From contig NW_006920873.1 in assembly GCF_000417875.1 (NCBI RefSeq), forward strand, positions 217,045 through 227,861: a stretch of DNA of 10,817 nucleotides, written 5' to 3'. Position numbers and translations under genes: made by a program. Positions 1 to 5,978 of the stretch are shown here, piece by piece. The notes beneath the pieces were generated by a model. It saw only the letters and a list, made by a program, of their open reading frames with translations, did no database searches and was not told the origin of the DNA. Position 1 is the stretch's first letter; each line of letters starts with the position of its first letter. Source of the DNA: Pseudozyma flocculosa PF-1. Taxonomy: Eukaryota > Basidiomycota > Ustilaginomycetes > Ustilaginales > Ustilaginaceae.

Positions 1-141
1 CCTCGGGTCGGATCTGCTGTCACAGTGCGCCTTTGTAGTCCCACACAATCATTACAATTTCCTCTCTGCCCGTCCGTCGAGCGGTGCTGTTGTACCCTTG
101 CCTGAGCAAAGGTAAAAGCGACGGGCGCGGCGCTGGAGCGC
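1..141. other. 3' flank of the first gene; no gene seen
   Basis: No supported coding region lies here. It is the downstream flank of the minus-strand gene that stops at 142-144. A short A/T-richer patch at about 38-62 stands out from the GC-rich surroundings. Read on the minus strand it has a TTGTAATG element followed by TGTG, which resembles the U/G-rich, UGUA-like environment of fungal poly(A) sites. That reading is only an inference, because no AATAAA is present. Confidence 0.3.
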
Positions 142-1002
142 TCAGTCGTAGTCGACGTCGTCGCCGTCGTCGTCGAGGTCCTCTACGTCTGCGTCGAGGT
201 CGACGGCGTCCTGCTCGAGCTGGAAGGCGGCCTGCCTCTGTGCGGTGGACCTGGCGGCGTTGGCGACGGCGGCGGCGCGAGTGGCTTCGGCCTCGGCCTC
301 TCTGATTCTGCGCTCTGCGGCCTCCATCTGCCGTCTTGCCGCCTCGGCGGCTGCGTGGCCCGTGTGCCGGGTGGTGACGGTTGCCGGCGCGCCTTCCGGG
401 TCGATGGCGAGGGCGCGGGGGTCGCCGTATTCGACATCTCCACCTCCGCCTTCGTGATCGTCGTCGTCGGCGTGGCCATGGATGCGGCCGTTTGGTATCG
501 CTCCTCGACCGGCGCCACCGACGAGGAGGTGCGGACTATCGGACTCGACATCGTCCGCCGCCCCGTGGTGGAACGAGGCCGAGGGGCGACGTGCGTCTTC
601 GTCGTCGCTCATTTCCTCCTCGTGCAGCGTCCTCCTCCTTCCGATCTGGACGATATGTCGATCACCGAAGCGCACCAGGGTATCCTTGAGGACGTCTAGG
701 GACTCTTCGAGGTCCGAGAGCTGGTCCGCCTCTGCGGTCGAGTAGAGCGGGGGGTAGCCGTGCAGCGACCGTGTCAGCGCCGCCCGGGATGCCGAGGGCG
801 GTAACGGTGCGAGGTGCGAGCGCCGTGTCGAGAGGAGGTGGAGCCGCGCTTGCTTTTGTGCGGTGTGCGCGCTGCTTGATGCGGACGAGGACGAGGCGGA
901 GGGGTGCGAGGAGGGATACGACGATGATGGGTCGGTGCGTAGTCGGGTCGAAGGGTGTGAGGCGTGGAGGCGAAGCCGGTCGACGGGTGGAAGGTAGCTC
1001 AT
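142..1002 (-). CDS. Acidic coiled-coil protein; possible APC/C subunit 15 (Apc15/Mnd2-like)
   Basis: This is a single-exon frame of 286 aa. I chose the ATG at 1002 because it has A at -3 and opens directly into a plausible protein (MSYLPPVDRL). The frame stays open to about 1416, but that part is low-complexity and lies in the promoter shared with arc2. Residues 25-48 are Ser-rich. Residues 85-130 form the most conserved-looking block, with an acidic helix (about 91-107) followed by RFGDRHIVQIGRRRTLHEEE at 111-130. Residues 217-262 are an Ala/Glu/Arg-rich predicted coiled coil, and the protein ends in a very acidic tail (265-286). From memory, the block resembles fungal Apc15 patterns of the form (Y/F)G-x3-(I/L)-x3-G-x2-K-T-(L/M) and the D-x-x-L-V-P-I-G-K of human APC15, and Apc15 proteins also have acidic tails. 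If correct, it would act in APC/C and mitotic-checkpoint turnover. The gene is likely real, but the name is tentative. Confidence 0.6.
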   Translation of the reverse strand: MSYLPPVDRLRLHASHPSTRLRTDPSSSYPSSHPSASSSSASSSAHTAQKQARLHLLSTRRSHLAPLPPSASRAALTRSLHGYPPLYSTAEADQLSDLEESLDVLKDTLVRFGDRHIVQIGRRRTLHEEEMSDDEDARRPSASFHHGAADDVESDSPHLLVGGAGRGAIPNGRIHGHADDDDHEGGGGDVEYGDPRALAIDPEGAPATVTTRHTGHAAAEAARRQMEAAERRIREAEAEATRAAAVANAARSTAQRQAAFQLEQDAVDLDADVEDLDDDGDDVDYD

Positions 1003-1475
1003 TGTGAGCTTGGCGAGGTGGTGAACAGGTAGATGTGCCGATTGCTGGCCAGAATGAGGTGTGTCACGAAGAACGGGAGCAGTTGAGTCGTCAAGGACGA
1101 AGCAGGGGAGCAGATGGAGTGGGTCGGGTCGAGAAGGAGGGATGTTGTGGCCACGCCCTGCTGGACCCTGTCCTGTCGGCGGGGCGTGGGCGGGCGAGCG
1201 GGCGGGTATGGGGCCAAGGTCAAATCTCCGAATGCCGGGAAAGATGGCGACTGCTGGGCAGTACGTGGGCCGGCGTGGCCTGCCATCGCCGATTCGTCGA
1301 CGAGGCCGGCTGGCTGTGCGCACGGCCGCTGCGCCAACCTGGTGGCCTGGGCCAGCCATCCGCAGCTGCTGCCACCCCTCGCTCCCGTCGAACTCCACTC
1401 CCATCGCATACCTCACCCGCCAACACCCCGCTTCTCGCCCCTCATCTTCGCTGCTCGCTCGTTCAAACGCCCGCC
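1003..1475. promoter_or_regulatory. Divergent promoter between the Apc15-like gene and arc2
   Basis: This is a 473-bp head-to-head gap and must hold both promoters. I see no clear TATA box, CCAAT box or AATAAA. It carries GGCTGGCT at 1308-1315 and GCCAGCC at 1351-1357, a motif that recurs in the other divergent gaps of the window. The last 80 bases before the arc2 ATG are C/T-rich and G-poor, typical of a fungal 5' leader. Open frames crossing this gap on both strands look like GC-rich shadows. Confidence 0.6.
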
Positions 1476-2890
1476 ATGATCCTCCTAGGCACCGAAAACA
1501 TCATCATCCGCGATGTCCTCACCGACAAGTTCAACCGGTAAGCCTGCGCATCTCCCCCCCACCCTCGTCCTCCCCGCTCTGCCGACCGCATCCTGACCAC
1601 GATGTCACCTGTCCTTGGCCAATCTCCCTCCTTGCTCTGCTCGCACGCCAGGCCATCTTCGGTCGACCAGACGTTTACCGATTTCGACGGCGTCGCCTAC
1701 CACCTCGAATCGACAAAGGCCGGCCCGCTCACCCTGTCCATGGACATCAAGTGCTGGTCCGACCTGGTCAGCGCCGGCGCAAACGACGTCCTCGCCCGCC
1801 AGTACGGACAGTGGATCCGCGCCACCGTCGAGCCAGAGTACAGCGTCACCCTCGAATTCGACTACGCCGCCATCCCACCGCCTGGCCGTGAGTCGCGAGG
1901 AGCCTCGGCTCGCCGCCGTTCGCTGCCGCCGGACCCCTCGCCAGATGGCCGCCGCTTTTCCTTTCGCTCACGCACGCTGACATCCGCTTTCCCTCGTCAC
2001 CCATCCCGTCGCCCGCCCACGCAGCCGAGCGCGATGCGCTGATCCACTCGGTCTCGCTGCTCAAGCGCAACGCCATGGCCGCACCCTTTGAGCGCGCCTT
2101 TACCCTGCAGCGCCAGCTCGAGGCGGCGGCAGAGGGGTCGGACCCCAACGCCGCCGCGCCGCCCGCCAACGCCACCGACATCATGTCGATCAACTACCGC
2201 GAGGACGAGGCCATCTACGTGCTGCCCAGCGTCGACCGCGTCACCGTCATCTTCAGCACCGTCTTCAAGGACGAGACCGACAAGATCCTCGGCAAAGTGT
2301 TTCTCCAGGAGTTTGTCGACGCCCGCCGCCAGCCCTCGATCCAGAACGCGCCCCAGGTCCTCTACTCGAACCGCGAGCCGCCATTGGAGATCCGCAGCAT
2401 CGGCGGCCTCAGCCGCGGCGAGGATGTCGGATACGTCACGTTTGGTAAGTGGGCAGAGCGCAGAGCAGAGCCACGCGTAGGGGGCAGTCGCCAGGTCGGC
2501 CAGCTGACCTCCTCCCACCGCCGCACCGTGTCGATCCCGCCCCACCCCCGACCCCCTGCAGTCCTCTTCCCGCGCCACTTCCAGCATCCCGAGGTGATGG
2601 CCGCCACCATCTCGCGCATCCAGCTCTTCCGCGACTACCTCCATTACCACAGTGAGTGGCGCGCCGCTACGCTAGGCTGGCCGGTCGGCGATGCTGACCG
2701 GACGCCCGTCCCGTTCCTTGTCGTCCGCCCGCCCCGTGGCCCACCGGCAGTCAAGTGCTCCAAGGCGTACCTGCACAGCCGGATGCGCCACCGCGTCGCC
2801 GAGTTTCTCAAGGTGCTCAACCGCGCCAAGCCCGAGCTGGCCGAAAAGGAGCGCAAGACGGCCAGCGGACGGACGTTCCGCCGCGCCTGA
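1476..2890 (+). CDS. arc2: Arp2/3 complex subunit 2 (p34-Arc, ARPC2)
   Basis: The spliced exons 1476-1537, 1652-1887, 2025-2444, 2562-2651 and 2751-2890 give 315 aa, close to the 300 aa of human ARPC2. With ARPC4, this subunit forms the structural core of the Arp2/3 complex and contacts the mother filament when branched actin is nucleated, for example in endocytic patches. Family signatures run in order through the protein: MILLGTENIIIRDVL at the start; TFTDFDGVAYHL (28-39); LLKRNAMAAPFE (111-122); RVTVIFSTVFKDE (171-183) and GKVFLQEF (189-196); APQVLYSNREPPLE (208-221); GYVTFVLFPRH (235-245); [21 protein letters not shown] across the exon 4/5 junction; FLKVLNRAKPE near the C-terminus. Relative to the human protein there is an Ala/Pro-rich insertion at about 132-153. 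The start has a good context (GCCATGA) and matches the invariant MILL N-terminus. All splice sites are GT-AG and restore family sequence across each junction. The intron phases are 2, 1, 1 and 1. Confidence 0.97.
1538..1651 (+). other. arc2 intron 1 (114 nt)
   Basis: The donor is GTAAGC and the acceptor GCCAG. A CTGAC branch-like element lies at 1593-1597, 55 nt before the acceptor G, with no AG between. Retention would give an immediate stop (CGG TAA). A second CAG at 1668-1670 would shift the frame. Confidence 0.93.
1888..2024 (+). other. arc2 intron 2 (137 nt)
   Basis: The donor is GTGAGT and the acceptor ACGCAG, in phase 1. A CTGAC element at 1977-1981 lies 44 nt before the acceptor, again with no intervening AG. 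Splicing joins IPPPG to ERDALIHS. Confidence 0.93.
2445..2561 (+). other. arc2 intron 3 (117 nt, 3n, stop-free)
   Basis: The donor is GTAAGT and the acceptor CTGCAG, in phase 1. CTGAC lies at 2504-2508. The length is a multiple of three and no in-frame stop occurs, so the frame reads straight through. Removing it restores the conserved GYVTF-VLFPRH, which shows that it is an intron. Confidence 0.95.
2652..2750 (+). other. arc2 intron 4 (99 nt, 3n, stop-free)
   Basis: The donor is GTGAGT and the acceptor CGGCAG, in phase 1. CTGAC lies at 2694-2698, 53 nt from the acceptor. The frame is open through it. Splicing restores the conserved [10 protein letters not shown] join of ARPC2. Confidence 0.95.
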
Positions 2891-3078
2891 TGGCAGAGGG
2901 TCAAGGTCGCAACGACGACATGGCGTGGCGTGGCGTGGCAGACCGACAGACAGACAGAGCGACGATGTGGAATGGCCAATCGTGACAGCAGCGAGACGGA
3001 GCCGATGGGCATGGTATGACTTCTAACAGACGACGGGTATAGGTATGGCGAGTGAGGCGGGGCGCCCCGGCTGGGTCG
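2891..3078. other. Convergent gap between arc2 and the MBL-fold gene
   Basis: This is 188 bp between two stop codons and must contain both 3' ends. It has no AATAAA. It contains a short tandem-repeat patch (2921-2958) and slightly A/T-richer sequence at about 3010-3045 with TATGACTTCTAACAG and GGGTATAGGTATGG. Those may be 3'-end signals, but that is an inference. Confidence 0.4.
2921..2958. repeat. Short tandem repeats TGGCG and CAGA
   Basis: Three perfect TGGCG units plus a fourth imperfect one (2921-2940) are followed directly by about four GACA/CAGA units (2943-2958) in the arc2 3' flank. This looks like an ordinary microsatellite-type tract. Confidence 0.7.
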
Positions 3079-4122
3079 TCAGGGCGGCACCTCGAGGACA
3101 TCACCGACGCCGAGCGAGCGGACGACGACGTGGGCGCCGAGGCAGTCCTCGACCTCCTGGACCGAGTAGCGCTGCCTCTGGATGAGCCTGGCGACGAGGC
3201 CCTCGGCCCTCTTGTCCTCGTCGTGGGTGCTGAGCACGGCGGTGGGATGCCACACATGGTCGAGGGCGTGGATGTTGGGCATGCCAGACGATACGACGCC
3301 GACGAGGGGCAGCGACTGGCGGTCGAAGGAGTGGAGCAGGATGCGCTGTCCCCCCGTCGACGATGAGGGCGACGCGTGCAGCGAGGGTGGCAGCGAGGTC
3401 GGTGCGAGGCCGTGGGGCGTATAGAGGATCTGGTGCGTCGTGGGAGTCGCACCGATCGAGGAGGGAGGAGGGGTGGCGGGGCAGGGAAAGGAGATGTGGA
3501 CGGCGCCATGGAGCTTTTTCCAGGCGGGCGAAAGGCCCTCCTTTGCGGCGAGGTAGCTGACCTGGACACCGGGCGAGTCCGGTAACGTCAGCGGTGCCCC
3601 TGTCGGGGAGAGGACGAGGTCAGACCCCTTTGCCTTCGACGATGCGGGGAGGGCGAGGAGGGACCTGACGCCGTGGACCGAGTAGGGCGTCGAGATGCGG
3701 TGCACGTCGGCGAGGACGTCTCTGGCATCGAGCACGGTTTCGGGGTGGGTGTGGTCGGTGAAGGGGTGCGAGAAGAGGACGGCGTCGATGCGGTGCCGCG
3801 GGTCGAGGGCGCGGAGGTGGGAGGCGAGGGCGCGGATCGAGGGGAAGCACGAGGGCACGACGCGCGTCTGCCGCGAAAAGAGGGCCAGGCCGTCGGTCTG
3901 CGCCGTCGGCGCGAGCCAGGGGTCGATGAGGATGTGGTATCGTCTCGGTCGCTCTTCTTGGTCGTCGTCGTCGTCGTCGTCGTTGTGCGAGTCGGGCGTC
4001 TGGTTGCGGCTGCGAGGGGGGAATGGGATCGAGAGGAGCCAGGACGTGTCGCCGTTGAGGCGTTGTAGCGTCGCCGAAGACGAGGGTGAGGCGGCACCGA
4101 GGGGTCGCCGTCGCGCCGCCAT
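3079..4122 (-). CDS. Divergent metallo-beta-lactamase-fold hydrolase-like protein
   Basis: This is a single-exon gene of 347 aa. The ATG at 4122 is the first in the frame and has an excellent context (GACCATGG). The layout is that of an MBL fold: TSWLLSIPFP (26-35); a first strand with YHILIDPWL (62-70), whose D67 corresponds to the motif-1 Asp; IDAVLFSHPFTDHTHPETV (112-130), the metal-motif region; ILYTPHGL (232-239); and VLSTHDEDK (296-304), the likely last-motif region. The classical HxHxDH is HPFTDH here, so the second His is Phe and a further His follows at 126. From memory, fungal genomes encode a family of uncharacterised MBL-like proteins with the same ID-PWL and SH-FTDH-H pattern. 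The substrate is unknown. An Asp run (48-54), encoded by a GAC microsatellite, lies in the loop before D67, and residues 217-260 are Ser/Pro-rich. I see no signal peptide. The fold is fairly sure and the function is not known. Confidence 0.82.
   Translation of the reverse strand: MAARRRPLGAASPSSSATLQRLNGDTSWLLSIPFPPRSRNQTPDSHNDDDDDDDQEERPRRYHILIDPWLAPTAQTDGLALFSRQTRVVPSCFPSIRALASHLRALDPRHRIDAVLFSHPFTDHTHPETVLDARDVLADVHRISTPYSVHGVRSLLALPASSKAKGSDLVLSPTGAPLTLPDSPGVQVSYLAAKEGLSPAWKKLHGAVHISFPCPATPPPSSIGATPTTHQILYTPHGLAPTSLPPSLHASPSSSTGGQRILLHSFDRQSLPLVGVVSSGMPNIHALDHVWHPTAVLSTHDEDKRAEGLVARLIQRQRYSVQEVEDCLGAHVVVRSLGVGDVLEVPP
3961..3981 (-). repeat. (GAC)7 coding microsatellite
   Basis: Seven GTC units on the plus strand encode the Asp run at residues 48-54 of the MBL-fold protein. 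The tract lies in a predicted loop between the first two strands, so its length may vary without harming the fold. Confidence 0.85.
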
Positions 4123-4190
4123 GGTCGCACCTGCGTGCCTTGAGAATGCTGGGCTGGCGTGTGGCGCGCACAACGACCCGCAGCGGTGAG

Positions 4191-4227
4191 GTGGTGGTGG
4201 TGGTGGTGGTGGTGGTGGTGGTGGTGG
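4191..4227. repeat. (GTG)12 trinucleotide tract, (CAC)12 in the MBL-gene leader
   Basis: Twelve perfect GTG units plus one G. On the minus strand this is (CAC)12, ending about 69 nt upstream of the MBL-fold ATG and so probably in its 5' leader. It is complementary to the (CAC)8 tract at 4735-4758. Confidence 0.95.
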
Positions 4228-4239
4228 AGAGTCAAGGTG

Positions 4240-4255
4240 CGGGTCCCGGGACCCG
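4240..4255. promoter_or_regulatory. 16-bp perfect palindrome
   Basis: CGGGTCCCGGGACCCG equals its own reverse complement. It lies 13 bp after the (GTG)12 tract and just before the GAGTCGA array. It could be a binding site for a dimeric factor, but it could also be chance in GC-rich DNA. Confidence 0.5.
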
Positions 4256-4260
4256 GGTCC

Positions 4261-4300
4261 GAGTCGACTGAGTCGACTGAGCCGAGTCGATTCCGAGTCA
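4261..4300. repeat. GAGTCGA array with two AGTCGACT palindromes
   Basis: GAGTCGA occurs at 4261-4267, 4270-4276 and 4284-4290, with a degenerate GAGTCA at 4295-4300. Two of the copies lie in the 8-bp palindrome AGTCGACT (4262-4269 and 4271-4278), spaced exactly 9 bp apart. The TGAGTC cores resemble half of an AP-1/Gcn4-type site. A role as an upstream activating array is an inference. Confidence 0.5.
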
Positions 4301-4542
4301 GGAGGCGGGCGAGGATGCCATCGGGCTTGCCGGCCAGGCCTCGAGCTCGAGTGGAGGCCGAGGCTGGCTCGCGCTTGGCTGCAGCTGCTGCGACTTCACC
4401 TCACCGCGCGTGACAGAAGCAGGCGGCAGGCAGCGGCCAGCCAGCAGGCAGCCCAGGCTAGGCCAAGCGCCTTGCTTGACTTGCACCCTGGGGACCACCG
4501 TGGGAGCGCGGGCACGGGGCCGCCAGTCGGGACTGAGCCATC

Positions 4543-4596
4543 ATGGCAGGCGAGGCTGCTGCCCCACCCAACGCGGGCCTCACAGTCAACCTCTAG
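4543..4596 (+). other. Possible 17-codon upstream ORF in the F-box gene leader
   Basis: An ATG with A at -3 and G at +4 (ATCATGG) opens a 17-residue frame, MAGEAAAPPNAGLTVNL, which ends at TAG 4594-4596, 188 nt before the main ATG. It matters only if transcription starts upstream of 4543. The TATA-like element at 4673 would put the start downstream of it. Confidence 0.2.
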
Positions 4597-4672
4597 TCAC
4601 CCTTGGCCTCGGCCGCCACACCGACTCCTCTCGACACTGCTCCACCACCATCCACCACCAGACCTCGCTCGC

Positions 4673-4677
4673 TATAT
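4673..4677 (+). promoter_or_regulatory. TATA-like element upstream of the F-box gene
   Basis: TATAT, in the context GCTATATCCA, lies 108 nt before the ATG in otherwise GC-rich sequence. It is a plausible core promoter element by position only. Confidence 0.3.
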
Positions 4678-4734
4678 CCACCGCAGGCAAGCAACCTTTA
4701 TCTTACTACTCGCACATCCAGCCAGCTTATCATT

Positions 4735-4758
4735 CACCACCACCACCACCACCACCAC
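4735..4758 (+). repeat. (CAC)8 tract in the F-box gene leader
   Basis: Eight perfect CAC units end 26 nt before the ATG at 4785. Further CCACCA clusters lie at about 4642-4660. The tract is unlikely to be coding, because the first in-frame ATG is downstream. Confidence 0.9.
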
Positions 4759-4784
4759 GGCAACCAGGAGCGACACGCGGAACC

Positions 4785-5800
4785 ATGTCGAACCTGCTGC
4801 ACAGCGTGCTCAACTCGCGCCTGGCCAACGCCACGTCGCCCCAGACGCACGACGCCTCGGACAGCGACGGCGGCACCGCCTCGCCGGGTCAGGAGGGCCT
4901 CCACGACTGGGAGACGGTCGAGAGCGACGAGGAAATCGTAAACGTTGTCAGCGTGCCCCACACCGTGCCCGGCACACCCGCAGAGCTCTCGCGCCCCTCT
5001 TCGCCCGGCCCCAATGCGTCCCGGCTCAGGAACGCCATCCAGGCCGGAAGCAGCCAGGACGATGATGACGACGACGAGGATGGGACCCAGGGCGAGGGGA
5101 GGAAGAGGGAAAAGGTCGCCAAGAGGAAACGCCACTCCAAGACGGATCCGCTGCGCGCCTTTACCAGCGAGGTGAGCCGGCCTGGGCGCCAGCAGCGCAG
5201 CGCAGCGAAGACATCCCGAAGCCATGCTGACTCCTCCCGCCCGCTCACAACCTCTTCCTGCCCCTCGCTGCACCCCGACAGATCTCGCAACACATCTTCC
5301 TGCAGCTGCCCGTGTCGACGCTCGTCTCGTGCTCGCAGGTCAACCGGCACTGGCGGCGCTCGGCGACGCTAAACTACTGCTGGTACCGCACCTACCAGCA
5401 CGCCTTTTCCGTCGACTCGCTCTCGACGTCGCAGCCGGAGCTGCCGCCGTGGGGCAGCGGCGGCGCAAAGTGGACGCGCAAGGAGAGCCGCACCGACTGG
5501 AAGACGGCCTACGCCAAAGCGAGGCGCATCGAGGCGCGCGAGGCCGAGCGCGCAGAGTCGCTGCCCGGCAGCGGCGCCACGACGCCCAGCCGCACCCAGC
5601 GCATGCAGGAGCGCGGCATCCTCACCGCCCACGAGTTCCGCATGGAGCAGTGGAAGGCCGAACAGGAGTCGGGCTCGACGAAAAACGAGATGCGCGAGTA
5701 CTACAAGAGCGCCGGCAACAAGGGCGGCAAGGTCAAGGGCAAGCGCGCAAAGGGCGGCGTAAAGACCAACGCCGAGGGCGACGGCGGTCTGTGGCAGTAG
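4785..5800 (+). CDS. F-box protein (SCF ubiquitin-ligase receptor-like)
   Basis: Exons 4785-5171 and 5282-5800 give 301 aa. The ATG at 4785 is the first in its frame and has a good context (AACCATGT). Residues 1-120 are probably disordered: Ser/Pro-rich, with WETVESDEE (42-50), an Asp run (92-97) and a basic cluster KREKVAKRKRHSK (107-119) that could act as a nuclear signal. The F-box spans about 121-167: DPLRAFTSE, then ISQHIFLQLPVSTLVSCSQV, then NRHWRRSATLNYCWYRTY. It has the expected Leu-Pro, the C-x-V-N-R-x-W core and the following W. This motif normally docks Skp1 in an SCF complex. The following part has W-T-R-K-E-S-R-T-D-W-K, similar to motifs in fungal F-box proteins without recognised repeats, then a charged helix and a Lys/Gly-rich tail (about 275-292). 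No WD40 or LRR repeats are visible, so the substrate cannot be guessed. The intron splits the F-box at residue 129/130. Confidence 0.87.
5172..5281 (+). other. F-box gene intron (110 nt)
   Basis: The donor is GTGAGC and the acceptor CCGACAG, in phase 0. CTGAC lies at 5227-5231, 51 nt before the acceptor, with no AG between. Splicing joins FTSE to ISQHIFLQLP and completes the F-box. Confidence 0.92.
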
Positions 5801-5978
5801 CCCGCCCGCCAGCCCCTTGTCATGCCATGCTTGGGTCCCCATGCACCGCACCCCACCGCACCGCAGCGTATTCCAAGATATCCCCGTTTCATTCTCGCCT
5901 TCCACTTGCAGTTAGGACATGCCTATGTAGCCGACGCCGAATACCTGCAGGCCACCGCCTAGATCCCCGCTCTTCCCC
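5801..5978. other. Convergent gap between the F-box gene and CHS5
   Basis: This is 178 bp with no coding signal. It has no AATAAA. A TATGTA element at 5924-5929, of the kind that serves as a 3'-processing efficiency element in yeast, lies 124 nt after the F-box stop. It is a weak candidate 3'-end signal. Confidence 0.35.

Larger units (their letters stand above)
4123..4784. promoter_or_regulatory. Divergent promoter between the MBL-fold and F-box genes
   Basis: This 662-bp gap holds no convincing conserved gene. It contains (GTG)12 at 4191-4227, a 16-bp perfect palindrome at 4240-4255, GAGTCGA repeats at 4261-4300, GGCTGGCT at 4362-4369, GCCAGCC at 4436-4442, a 17-codon upstream ORF at 4543-4596, a TATAT element at 4673-4677 and (CAC)8 at 4735-4758. 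The last 170 bases before the F-box ATG are C/A-rich and G-poor, consistent with a 5' leader. Confidence 0.65.

Noticed and set aside
1003..1416. N-terminal extension of the first minus-strand gene
   Set aside because: The frame is open, but the added residues are low complexity and overlap the arc2 promoter. The ATG at 1002 has a good context.
3014..3025. Intron-like TTCTAACAG in the arc2 3' flank
   Set aside because: The branch and acceptor would be too close together, no partner donor is evident, and it differs from the CTGAC type of the real introns.
3588..4235. Minus-strand frame beginning with a poly-His run
   Set aside because: The His run is just the CAC repeat in another frame. It has no ATG start and overlaps the MBL-fold gene out of frame.
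4410..4784. In-frame extension upstream of the F-box ATG
   Set aside because: It contains no ATG before 4785. It is open only because of base composition.
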